A stretch of 64,000 nucleotides of DNA from JAKAWQ01 sp963745975 (GTDB lineage: Bacteria; Pseudomonadota; Alphaproteobacteria; Acetobacterales; Acetobacteraceae). The position numbers were made by a program, and so were the translations under genes. The stretch covers positions 53,888 through 117,887 of the forward strand of contig CAVUZJ010000020.1 in assembly GCA_963745975.1 (NCBI GenBank), written 5' to 3'. Below are positions 45,082 through 53,188 of this stretch, piece after piece. Within the stretch, counting starts at the first letter, position 1; each line of letters opens with the position of its first letter. Under the pieces are notes generated by a model. It had not been told where the DNA came from. It did not search any database and worked only from the letters and a program-made list of their open reading frames with translations.

Positions 45082-46479
45082 ATGTCCCGGCGTGCGCGCA
45101 CCACGGCCATGATCGTCGCCTGTGCGCTTTTCATGGAGAATCTCAACTCGACCGTGGTCGCGACGGCGTTGCCGACGATGGCGCGCACCTTCCACACCGC
45201 GCCGGTGAACATGAGTGTGGCGCTCACCTCGTATCTGCTGAGCCTGACCGTTTTCATCCCGGCGAGCGGCTGGGTCGCGGACCGCTTCGGCAGCCGCACC
45301 GTGTTCCGCATGGCGATCGTGGTGTTCACGCTGGGCTCGATTTTGTGCGGGCGGTCGGGGAGCCTTTGGTTCCTGGTGCTTTCGCGCATCCTCCAGGGGA
45401 TGGGCGGGGCGATGATGGTGCCGGTCGGGCGGCTGGTGCTGCTCCGGACGGTGCCGAAGAGCGAGATTGTCGGTGCGATGGCCTGGCTCACGACGCCGGC
45501 GCTGCTCGGGCCGGTGCTCGGCCCGCCGGTCGGCGGGTTCATCGTGACGTATGTTTCGTGGCATTGGATCTTCGACATCAATGTGCCGATCGGCGTGCTC
45601 GGGATCGTGCTGGTGAGCCTCTATATCGAGGAGATCGAGGACGCGCCGGCGGGCCGGTTCGATTGGGCGGGGCTCGGCTTGAGCGCGACGACGCTCGTCT
45701 GCCTGATGTACGGGATTTCGCTCGCGAGCAAGGGCGTGGTGCCGTGGACGGTGGGAATTGGGATGGCGGCGGTGGGCGCGGCGGCGGGCGTTATCTATTA
45801 CCTGCACGCGCGCGTGACCGAGCATCCGCTCGTCGATCTCTCGCTGATGCGGATCCCGACCTTCGGGCTTTCGGTGACGGCGGCGAGCCTTTTCCGCATC
45901 GGCATCGGCGCGCTGCCGTTCCTGCTGCCGCTGATGCTGCAAGAGGGCTTCGGGATGAGTGCGGCGCAGAGCGGGCTGATCACCTTCGCAAGCTCGGCGG
46001 GTGCGCTGGTGATGAAGCCCGGGGCGCAGTACGCGCTGAGACGGTTCGGTTTCCGCAGGACGCTGATCGTCAATGGCGCGCTCTCGGTCGCGACGATCGC
46101 GCTTTGCGCGGGGCTCCGGCCGGGCTGGCCGGTGAGCTGCATCTATGCCGTGCTGCTGGCCGGCGGCTTCTTCCGTTCGCTGCAATTCACCGGGTTCAAC
46201 TCGATCGCGTTCGCGGATATTCCCGCGGGGAGGATGAGCGCTGCGACCAGCTTCTACAGCACCGCGCAGCAGCTTTCGATCACGATGGGCGTGGCGGCAG
46301 GGGCGGCGGCGCTGCAGATGTCCGCGACGTTCTTCGGGCATCCGGAGCCGCTGCTGGTCGATTACAGCGCGGCTTTCCTGGTGGTGGCCGTGCTCGCCGC
46401 GGCCTCGGTGCCGGTTTCGATGCGGCTCGCCGAGGATGCGGGGGCGGAGCTGAGCGGCCAGCGCGCGGCCGCGGAATGA
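45082..46479 (+). CDS. MFS transporter, DHA2-like (first of a tandem pair)
   Basis: A 465-residue membrane protein with about 14 helices: FMENLNSTVVATALPTMAR in helix 1, motif A region ADRFGSRTVFRMAI, and GPVLGPPVGGFIVTYVSWHW for motif C. MSRRAR at 45082 was chosen as start because the second copy shares it; a longer start at 45028 is possible. Its stop overlaps the start of the next copy (ATGA), so the two are translated in one message. Likely exports drugs or metabolites; substrate unknown. Confidence 0.85.
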   Translation: MSRRARTTAMIVACALFMENLNSTVVATALPTMARTFHTAPVNMSVALTSYLLSLTVFIPASGWVADRFGSRTVFRMAIVVFTLGSILCGRSGSLWFLVLSRILQGMGGAMMVPVGRLVLLRTVPKSEIVGAMAWLTTPALLGPVLGPPVGGFIVTYVSWHWIFDINVPIGVLGIVLVSLYIEEIEDAPAGRFDWAGLGLSATTLVCLMYGISLASKGVVPWTVGIGMAAVGAAAGVIYYLHARVTEHPLVDLSLMRIPTFGLSVTAASLFRIGIGALPFLLPLMLQEGFGMSAAQSGLITFASSAGALVMKPGAQYALRRFGFRRTLIVNGALSVATIALCAGLRPGWPVSCIYAVLLAGGFFRSLQFTGFNSIAFADIPAGRMSAATSFYSTAQQLSITMGVAAGAAALQMSATFFGHPEPLLVDYSAAFLVVAVLAAASVPVSMRLAEDAGAELSGQRAAAE

Positions 46480-47918
46480 GGGCGCGTCCCGAGCGAGCGA
46501 GCCTTGCCGGATCGGCCATGTCCCGGCGCGCACGGGTCACCGCCACGATCGTTGCCTGCGCGCTTTTTATGCAGAACCTCAATTCGACGGTGGTGGCGAC
46601 GGCGCTGCCGGCGATGGCACGCGCCTTCCATACCGCGCCGGTGAACATGAGCGTCGCGCTGACGTCGTACCTGCTGAGCGTTGCGGTCTTTATCCCGGCG
46701 AGCGGATGGGCGGCGGACCGGTTCGGCAGCCGCACCGTGTTCCGCGTGGCGATCGTGGTGTTCACGCTGGGCTCGATCCTGTGCGGACGGGCGGAGACGC
46801 TCTGGTTCCTGGTGGCCGCGCGCATCGTCCAGGGGATGGGCGGGGCGATGATGGTGCCGGTCGGGCGGCTGGTGCTGCTCCGGACGGTGACGAAGAGCGA
46901 GCTGGTCGCGGCGATGGCCTGGCTCAGCATGCCGGCGCTGCTCGGGCCGGTGCTCGGGCCGCCGGTCGGCGGCTTCATCGTGACCTATGTCTCGTGGCAC
47001 TGGATCTTCGACATCAACGTGCCGATCGGCGTGCTCGGCGTCGTGCTGGTGAGCCTCTATATCGAGGAGACGGAGGATACGCGGCCCGGGCGGTTCGATT
47101 GGGTGGGACTCTTCTTTACGGCCGTTTGTCTGGTTGGCCTGATGTACGGCCTGGAACTCGCGAGCCGGGGCGTGGTGTCGCCGGCGGTGAGCGCTGCGAT
47201 GCTGGCGATCGGGGCGGGCGCGGGCGTTGCGTATTACTATCATGCGCGGGCAACGGAGCATCCGCTCGTCGATCTCGCGCTGATGCGGATCCCGACCTTC
47301 GGGCTCTCGGTCCTGGCGGGGAGTTTGTTTCGCATCGGCATCGGCGCGGTGCCGTTCCTGCTGCCGCTGATGCTGCAGGTGGGATTCGGCATGAGTGCCG
47401 CGAAGAGCGGGCTGATCACCTTCGCGAGCTCGGCGGGGGCGCTGGTGATGAAGCCGGCGACGCAGTACGCGCTCAGGAAGTTCGGCTTTCGCGCCACCTT
47501 CGTCGTCAACGGCGTGGTCTCGGTGGCGACCTTGGCGCTCTGCGCCGGGTTCCGGCCGGGCTGGCCGCTGGCCTGCATCTATGCCGTGCTGCTCGCGGGG
47601 GGCTTCTTCCGCTCGCTGCAGTTCACCGGCTACAACGCGATCGCGTTCGCCGACATCCCGGCTTCGAAGATGAGCCAGGCGACGAGCTTCTATAGCGCGG
47701 CGCAGCGGATTTCGATCACGGTCGGCGTCGCGGCAGGGGCGGCGGCGCTCGAGATATCCTCGAAGGTCATGGGCCATCATGTCGCGCCGCAACTGATGGA
47801 CTACAGCGCGGCGTTCCTTGCGGTGGCGGTGATCTCGGCGACCTCGATTCCGGTCTCGATGCGGCTTGCGGGCGACGCGGGGGCCGAGCTGACGGGGCGC
47901 CGCGCGGCGGCGGAGTGA
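46476..47918 (+). CDS. MFS transporter, DHA2-like (second of a tandem pair)
   Basis: A 480-residue paralogue of the preceding gene, with long identical blocks such as TAPVNMSVALTSYLLS, MGGAMMVPVGRLVLLRTV and SWHWIFDINVPIGVLG. The coupled ATG at 46476 gives a 14-residue lead before MSRRAR; the ATG at 46518 is an alternative that matches the paralogue. The duplication seems fairly recent because divergence is scattered and both copies are intact. A livG gene follows after 12 bases, perhaps in the same transcript. Confidence 0.88.
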   Translation: MRARPERASLAGSAMSRRARVTATIVACALFMQNLNSTVVATALPAMARAFHTAPVNMSVALTSYLLSVAVFIPASGWAADRFGSRTVFRVAIVVFTLGSILCGRAETLWFLVAARIVQGMGGAMMVPVGRLVLLRTVTKSELVAAMAWLSMPALLGPVLGPPVGGFIVTYVSWHWIFDINVPIGVLGVVLVSLYIEETEDTRPGRFDWVGLFFTAVCLVGLMYGLELASRGVVSPAVSAAMLAIGAGAGVAYYYHARATEHPLVDLALMRIPTFGLSVLAGSLFRIGIGAVPFLLPLMLQVGFGMSAAKSGLITFASSAGALVMKPATQYALRKFGFRATFVVNGVVSVATLALCAGFRPGWPLACIYAVLLAGGFFRSLQFTGYNAIAFADIPASKMSQATSFYSAAQRISITVGVAAGAAALEISSKVMGHHVAPQLMDYSAAFLAVAVISATSIPVSMRLAGDAGAELTGRRAAAE

Positions 47919-47930
47919 GGAGGGCCCGGA

Positions 47931-48683
47931 GTGGCGCTCATTCTCGAGACGCGCGGGTTGACGTGCGAGTTCGGCCGGTTCCGCGCCGTGGACGGGGTCG
48001 ATCTCAGGGTCGCCGAAGGGACGATCCATGGGCTGATCGGGCCGAACGGCGCAGGCAAGACGACCTGCTTCAACCTGCTGAGCAAGTTCCTCGAGCCGAC
48101 CGCGGGATCGATCCGTTTTGCAGGAAGGGACATCACGCGGCTCGAGCCGGCCGAGGTGGCGCGGCGGGGGCTCGTGCGGAGCTTCCAGATCTCGGCCGTT
48201 TTTCCCCATCTCAGCGTGCTCGACAATTTGCGCATCGCGCTCGAGCGGAGACGGGGACGCGGTTCCTACGCGTTCTGGCGCTCGGAGGCCGCGCTTCGGA
48301 TCCATGACGAGCAGGCGCGCGCGCTGCTCGCCGATGTCGGGCTCGCGGCCGAGGAGGAGAGAATGGCGGCGACGCTGCCCTACGGGCAGAAGCGCGCGCT
48401 CGAGCTGGCGACGACGCTGGCGCTCGAGCCCAGGATGATGCTCCTCGACGAGCCGACCGCGGGGATGGCGTACGAGGAGGTCGAGCGGATCGTCGCACTG
48501 ATCCGGCGCGTGCAGCGGGGCCGGACGATCCTGATGGTCGAGCACAATCTCTCGGTGGTGGCAGGGCTTTGCAGCACCATCACCGTGCTGACGCGGGGGC
48601 GCGTGCTCGCCCAAGGCGACTATGCGACGGTTTCGGCCGACCCGGAGGTGATCGCCGCCTATCTCGGGGCGGACGATGCTTGA
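47931..48683 (+). CDS. ABC transporter ATP-binding protein (LivG type, second transporter)
   Basis: A 250-residue ATPase with Walker A GPNGAGKTT near 40-48, Q-loop region LVRSFQISAVFPHLSVLDNL, signature region LPYGQKRALELATTLAL and Walker B MMLLDEPTAGMAYEE. The pattern matches LivG. It starts at GTG 47931 with an AGGAGGG-like ribosome site. Together with the genes to 52571 it forms a complete second HAAT-type transporter, in the order livG, livF, binding protein, livH, livM. Confidence 0.9.
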   Translation: MALILETRGLTCEFGRFRAVDGVDLRVAEGTIHGLIGPNGAGKTTCFNLLSKFLEPTAGSIRFAGRDITRLEPAEVARRGLVRSFQISAVFPHLSVLDNLRIALERRRGRGSYAFWRSEAALRIHDEQARALLADVGLAAEEERMAATLPYGQKRALELATTLALEPRMMLLDEPTAGMAYEEVERIVALIRRVQRGRTILMVEHNLSVVAGLCSTITVLTRGRVLAQGDYATVSADPEVIAAYLGADDA

Positions 48684-49370
48684 GGTGCGGGAGCTTGCGG
48701 CGTGGTACGGCGAAAGCCACGTGCTGCACGGGATCGGATTCGAGGTGGCCGAGGGCGAGGTGGTGACGCTGCTCGGCCGCAACGGCGCGGGCAAGACGAC
48801 GACGCTCAAGGCGATCATCGGGCTCGTGCCGCGGCGCGAGGGGAGCATCCGCTATCGCGGAGAGGAGACGATCGGGCTCAAGCCGGAGGCGATCGCGCGG
48901 CGGGGGATCGCGTTCTGCCCGGAGGAGCGGGGATCTTCGCCTCGCTCAGCCTGGCCGAGAACCTCGTGCTGCCGCCGGTGGTGGCGAAGGGCGGGATGGA
49001 GGGGGCGGAGATCCAGGCGCTCTTCCCCAATCTCTTCGAGCGCGGCGGGGCCATGCAGGGAACCCGGCTTTCGGGCGGGGAGCAGCAGATGCTGGCGATC
49101 GCGCGCATCCTGCGGACGGGCGCGCGGCTTCTGCTGCTCGACGAGCCGACGGAGGGGCTGGCGCCGGTGATCGTCAAGGAAATCGGCCGGACGATCCGGG
49201 CGATCAAGGAGCGCGGGCTCACGGTGCTGCTCGTGGAGCAGAATTTCCGCTTCGCCGCAGGCCTCGCCGACCGCCACTATGTCATCGAGAACGGCCGGGT
49301 GGTGGACATGATCGCGCAGGCGGCGCTCGCCGCGAGCATGGGGAAGCTCCACCGCTATCTTGGGGTTTGA
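48676..49370 (+). pseudogene. LivF-type ABC ATPase with an apparent one-base deletion
   Basis: The N-terminal third (MLEVRELAAWYGESHVLHGI, Walker A GRNGAGKTT near 39-47) reads in one frame up to IAFCPEERG. The rest, IFASLSLAENLVLPPVV, the signature LSGGEQQMLAIARIL and Walker B LLLLDEPTEGLAP, is in another frame and ends at 49370. Adding one G to the four-G run at 48929-48932 restores the usual PEERGIFASLSLAENL. All other transporter genes are intact, so a sequencing error is quite likely. If real, the transporter lacks one ATPase. Confidence 0.85.
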
Positions 49371-49476
49371 TCAAGCTCCCTTGCGGAAATCCGGGGGCCG
49401 GTTGCATGCTCCGGCGCCGGCCGCGCTCGGCGGGCCGACCCGATCAGAAAAAAAGCGCCGAGGGAGGAGGAACGTC

Positions 49477-50712
49477 ATGCCCATCTCGCGACGCAGCCTG
49501 CTTGGATCTGCCGCCATCGCCTCCGTGCTGCCGGGCGCGGCGGCGCGAGCGCAGGCAAAGCCCACCCTCAAGCTCGGCGTGCTCACGGATATGTCCGGGA
49601 CCTACAGCTCGGATACCGGCCGGGGCTCGCTTTCGTGTACGCAGCAGGCGGTGGCCGAATTCAACGCGGCCGGGCATGGATTCTCCGTCGAGGTCGTCTC
49701 GGCGGACCATCAGAATAAGCCGGACATCGGCGCCGCGATCGCGCGGCAATGGTTCGACCGCGACGGGGTGGACGTGATCGTCGACGTGCCGACCTCGTCG
49801 GTGGCGCTGGCGGTGAACACCGTGGTGCGGCAGGAGAACAAGGTCTTTCTCGCCTCCGGCCCGGCGACGCCGGATCTCACCGGCAAGCAGTGCAGCCCGA
49901 ACACGCTGCACTGGACCTACGACACCTATATGCTCGGCCGCTCGACCGGCGAGGCGCTGGTGAAATCCGGCGGCGATACGTGGTACTTCATCACCGCCGA
50001 TTACGTGTTCGGGCACGAGTTGCAGGACGACACGACGCTCTTCGTGAAGGAGGGCGGGGGCAAGGTGCTCGGCGCCTCGGCGTACCCGTTCCCCTCGACC
50101 ACCGACTTCTCCTCCTTCCTGGTGCGGGCGAAGGCGAGCGGGGCCAAGGTGATCGGGCTGGCGAACGCCGGGCTGGACACGCAGAACTGCGTCAAGCAGG
50201 CGCACGAGTTCGACGTGGTGAGCGGGGGAACGCGGCTCGCCGCACTCCTGATGACGCTGACCGACGTGCACGCGCTCGGGCTGGCGACTGCGCATGGGCT
50301 GGTGTTGACGGAGAGCTTCTACTGGGACCTCAACGACCGCACGCGCGCCTTCACCCAGCGCGTGCTGCCGCGGATGCCGCGCGGGGCCTATCCGAACATG
50401 CTGCAGGCCGGCTGCTATTCCGCGACGCTGCACTATCTCAAGGCGGCGGCCGCCATGGGTGCTGCGGCGGCGAAGGCGAACGGCGCGGCTTCGGTGACGA
50501 TGATGAAGAAGACACCCGTCGATGACGACGTTTTCGGCGCGACGACGATCCGCGCGGACGGGCGGCACATGGTGCCGGCCTATCTCTTCCAGGTGAAGGC
50601 ACCGGGCGAGAGCAAGTCGGCCTGGGACTACTACACGCTGGTGGCGACGACGCCGGCCGACGAGGCGGCGCCGCCGCTCGCCGGGGAGCATTGCGCGCTC
50701 GTCAAGAGCTGA
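49477..50712 (+). CDS. ABC transporter substrate-binding protein, branched-chain/amide type
   Basis: A 411-residue periplasmic protein. The N-terminus is a Tat-like or Sec signal (MPISRRSLLGSAAIASVLPGAAARAQ) and the mature part begins KPTLKLGVLTDMSGTYSSDTG, followed by VEVVSADHQNKPDIGAAIARQWFDRDGVDVIVD, typical of the ligand-binding receptor (Peripla_BP_6). A strong AGGGAGGAGG ribosome site six bases before the ATG at 49477 sets the start. It is the receptor of the second ABC system. The ligand is unknown. Confidence 0.9.
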   Translation: MPISRRSLLGSAAIASVLPGAAARAQAKPTLKLGVLTDMSGTYSSDTGRGSLSCTQQAVAEFNAAGHGFSVEVVSADHQNKPDIGAAIARQWFDRDGVDVIVDVPTSSVALAVNTVVRQENKVFLASGPATPDLTGKQCSPNTLHWTYDTYMLGRSTGEALVKSGGDTWYFITADYVFGHELQDDTTLFVKEGGGKVLGASAYPFPSTTDFSSFLVRAKASGAKVIGLANAGLDTQNCVKQAHEFDVVSGGTRLAALLMTLTDVHALGLATAHGLVLTESFYWDLNDRTRAFTQRVLPRMPRGAYPNMLQAGCYSATLHYLKAAAAMGAAAAKANGAASVTMMKKTPVDDDVFGATTIRADGRHMVPAYLFQVKAPGESKSAWDYYTLVATTPADEAAPPLAGEHCALVKS

Positions 50713-50740
50713 CGGCACGGCAGGCAAGGCGACGCGGGCC

Positions 50741-51628
50741 ATGCTGATGATCTTCGGCCAGCCCGCGCCGCTGCTGCTCGGCCAGCTCCTGCTCGGGCTG
50801 ATCAACGGCGCCTTCTACGCGATGCTCTCGCTCGGGCTCGCGATCATCTTCGGCATGCTCAACATCATCAACTTCGCGCACGGCGCGCTCTTCATGGCCG
50901 GCGCGTTCGTCGCCTGGATGCTGCTCAACTATCTCGGGATCGGGTTCTATCCCGCGCTCGTGCTCGCACCGCTGATCGTAGGTTGCTTCGGCGTTGTGAT
51001 GGAACGGACGATCATCGCGCCCCTCTATCGGCTCGACCATATCTACGGGCTCTTGCTCACCTTCGGCGTGGCGCTGGTGATCGAGGGGCTGTTCCGCAAC
51101 GCGTACGGCAGCGCCGGCCTGCCCTATCAGATTCCGCCCTTGCTCGGCGGCGGAATCCAGCTCGGGTTCATGTTCCTGCCGACCTATCGCGCCTTCGTCC
51201 TGCTGATCGCCGCCGCGATCTGTTTCGCGACGTGGATCGCGATCGAGAAGACGAGCCTCGGCGCGACGCTTCGCGCGGCGACGGAGAACGCGCCCCTGGT
51301 GCGCGCCTTCGGGATCGACGTGCCGCGGATGGTCACGCTCACCTTCGGCGGCGGCGTGGCACTCGCCGCCTTCGCCGGCGTGCTCGCCGCGCCGATCTAC
51401 TCGGTCAATCCCGACATGGGCGAGAACTTCATCGTCGTCGTCTTCGCGGTGGTGGTGATCGGCGGAATGGGCTCGATCGCGGGCTCGATCGTCGCGGGCT
51501 TCGGCTTGGGCGTGATCCAGGGCCTCACCGAGGTCTTCTACCCGCAAGCCTCCTCGATGGTGATCTTCCTCGTCATGGCGATCGTCCTTCTCGTGATGCC
51601 GCGCGGGCTTTTCGGCAAGGTGGCGTAG
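50741..51628 (+). CDS. Branched-chain amino acid ABC transporter permease (LivH type, second transporter)
   Basis: A 295-residue membrane protein. LLLGLINGAFYAMLSLGLAIIFGMLNIINFAHGALFMAGAF is the classical LivH N-terminal block with INFAHG, and VVIGGMGSIAGSIVAGFGLG is the ATPase-coupling region. About eight helices. It follows the binding-protein gene by 28 bases and precedes livM by one base. Confidence 0.93.
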   Translation: MLMIFGQPAPLLLGQLLLGLINGAFYAMLSLGLAIIFGMLNIINFAHGALFMAGAFVAWMLLNYLGIGFYPALVLAPLIVGCFGVVMERTIIAPLYRLDHIYGLLLTFGVALVIEGLFRNAYGSAGLPYQIPPLLGGGIQLGFMFLPTYRAFVLLIAAAICFATWIAIEKTSLGATLRAATENAPLVRAFGIDVPRMVTLTFGGGVALAAFAGVLAAPIYSVNPDMGENFIVVVFAVVVIGGMGSIAGSIVAGFGLGVIQGLTEVFYPQASSMVIFLVMAIVLLVMPRGLFGKVA

Positions 51629-51629
51629 A

Positions 51630-52571
51630 GTGCGGACCACCCCGGCGCGCTTCTACCCGGTCGGGCTCGCCTGCATGCTCATCCTGCTCGTCGCGGCACC
51701 CTGGGTCCTTTACCCGCTCTTTCTCATGCGCGTGCTCTGCTACGCGATCTTCGTCATGGCCTTCAATCTCCTCGCCGGTTACGCCGGGCTCGTCTCCTTC
51801 GGCCATGCTGCCTTCTTCGGAATGGGCGCCTACGCCGCGGCCTGGGCCGCCAAGCACTGGGGTGTTTCGGCCGAGGCGGCCGTGGCGATCGGGGGACTGG
51901 CGGGAGGCGCGCTCGGCGTGGTGATCGGCTGGCTCGCGATCCGCCGCACCGGCATCTATTTCGCGATGATCACACTCGCACTCGCGCAGCTCGTCTATTT
52001 CTTCTGCGTGCAAGCGCCCTTCACCAACGGCGAGAACGGCATCCAGCAGGTGCCGCGCAGCCCGCTCCTTGGCGTGATCCCGCTCAAAAGCGAGATGGCG
52101 ATGTACTGGTTCGTCGCCGGCGTGTTCGTAATCGCGTTCATTATCGTCCGCCGGATCATCCATTCGCCGTTCGGCAACGTGGTCCGCGCGATCCGCGAGA
52201 ACGAACCGCGCGCTACCTCGCTCGGCTACCGGACGCGGAACTACAAGCTGATGGTCTTCGTCCTCTCGGCACTGCTCTCGGGCGTCGCGGGCGGATTGAA
52301 GGCACTCGTGTTCGGAATCGCCACACTGGAAAACGTGCACTACGCGACATCGAGCGAGGTCGTGCTGATGACGCTCGTGGGCGGGTTCGGGACCATCTTC
52401 GGGCCGCTCGCCGGCGCGTTCACGGTCTCGGCCATGGAGAACTACCTCGCCCCGTTCGGCGCCTGGGTGACGGTGGCCCAAGGCGCGATCTTCATCGCCG
52501 CCGTGCTGCTCTTCCGCCGCGGCATCGTCGGCGAAGCCCTCGCCGTGATGCCCACGGCTCCCAAGGGCTAA
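51630..52571 (+). CDS. Branched-chain amino acid ABC transporter permease (LivM type, second transporter)
   Basis: A 313-residue membrane protein starting at GTG 51630. LLAGYAGLVSFGHAAFFGMGAYAAAW is the LivM signature and LMTLVGGFGTIFGPLAGAF the coupling region. The last ten residues, LAVMPTAPKG, are identical to the last ten of the convergent ModE-like protein at 52790 because both 3' ends lie in a 39-bp perfect inverted repeat. LivM proteins normally end soon after the RRGIVG segment, so this tail is probably acquired from the repeat. Confidence 0.92.
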   Translation: MRTTPARFYPVGLACMLILLVAAPWVLYPLFLMRVLCYAIFVMAFNLLAGYAGLVSFGHAAFFGMGAYAAAWAAKHWGVSAEAAVAIGGLAGGALGVVIGWLAIRRTGIYFAMITLALAQLVYFFCVQAPFTNGENGIQQVPRSPLLGVIPLKSEMAMYWFVAGVFVIAFIIVRRIIHSPFGNVVRAIRENEPRATSLGYRTRNYKLMVFVLSALLSGVAGGLKALVFGIATLENVHYATSSEVVLMTLVGGFGTIFGPLAGAFTVSAMENYLAPFGAWVTVAQGAIFIAAVLLFRRGIVGEALAVMPTAPKG

Positions 52572-52825
52572 CCCTTTAGAAAAGGCCAGGGGGACGCTGT
52601 CCCCCTGGACCCCCTGGCAAAGGCGGAGCCTTTGCAATCCATTCGCTTGGCGGCCGCTGAGGGCGGTCTGGCTTGGCGCAAAACGCGCCAAGCCAGACCG
52701 CCCTCAGCGGCCGCCAAAACGAACGGGTTCCAAGGGCTCGCCCTTGGCGGGGTTCCAAGGGGCAGAGCCCCTTGGTCTTTCTTAATGGGTTAGCCCTTGG
52801 GAGCCGTGGGCATCACGGCGAGGGC
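52536..52825. repeat. Large nested palindromic cassette, type I (copy 2), with coding outer arms
   Basis: Outer arms 52536-52574 and 52787-52825 are a perfect 39-bp inverted repeat that includes the last 11 codons and stop of livM and of the ModE-like gene. Inside are the mini-hairpins (GGGGGACGCTGTCCCCC on the left, GGGGCAGAGCCCC on the right) and the central palindrome with perfect 33-bp arms 52647-52679 and 52685-52717 around AAAAC. The centre resembles copies at 9227 and 58108 but differs at several paired positions. The whole 290-base span is nearly symmetric. Confidence 0.92.
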
Positions 52826-53188
52826 CTGGCGGATGGTGGCGAGGGGGGCGGCGCCGGCGCGGGAGGATGTGATTTCGAGGGTGCGGTAGGCGCTGAGGAT
52901 TGTTTGGCCGAGTGGGGTCAGCGCGGCGCCGCCGCCGCCGGTGCCGCCTTTGGCGGCGTCGACGAGGGGGGCGCGGAACATGCTGTTGAGTGTTTCGACG
53001 AGGCTCCAGGCGCGTTTGTAGCTCATGCCGAGCTGGCGGCCGGCGCCGGCGATCGAGCCGGTTTCGTTGATGGCCTGGAGGAGGTCGGCCTTGCCGGGGC
53101 CGAGGGCGACAGGGCGGCCCGAGGCATCGCGCAGAACGACCCGGAGGTGGAGGCCGATGCGGTGGGGGTGGCGGACGCGCTGGCTCAC
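52790..53188 (-). CDS. ModE-like winged helix-turn-helix regulator (DNA-binding domain only)
   Basis: A 132-residue protein. ALGPGKADLLQAINETGSIAGAGRQLGMSYKRAWSLVETLNSMF (about residues 28-71) and the Gly-rich wing GGTGGGGAALTPLGQTILSAYRTLE match the N-terminal LysR-type HTH of ModE. The molybdate-binding TOBE/MopI domains of full ModE are absent. Its ATG overlaps the EI stop (ATGA), so it is the last gene of the PTS operon. The last ten residues (LAVMPTAPKG) come from the inverted repeat shared with livM. Confidence 0.82.
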   Translation of the reverse strand: MSQRVRHPHRIGLHLRVVLRDASGRPVALGPGKADLLQAINETGSIAGAGRQLGMSYKRAWSLVETLNSMFRAPLVDAAKGGTGGGGAALTPLGQTILSAYRTLEITSSRAGAAPLATIRQALAVMPTAPKG

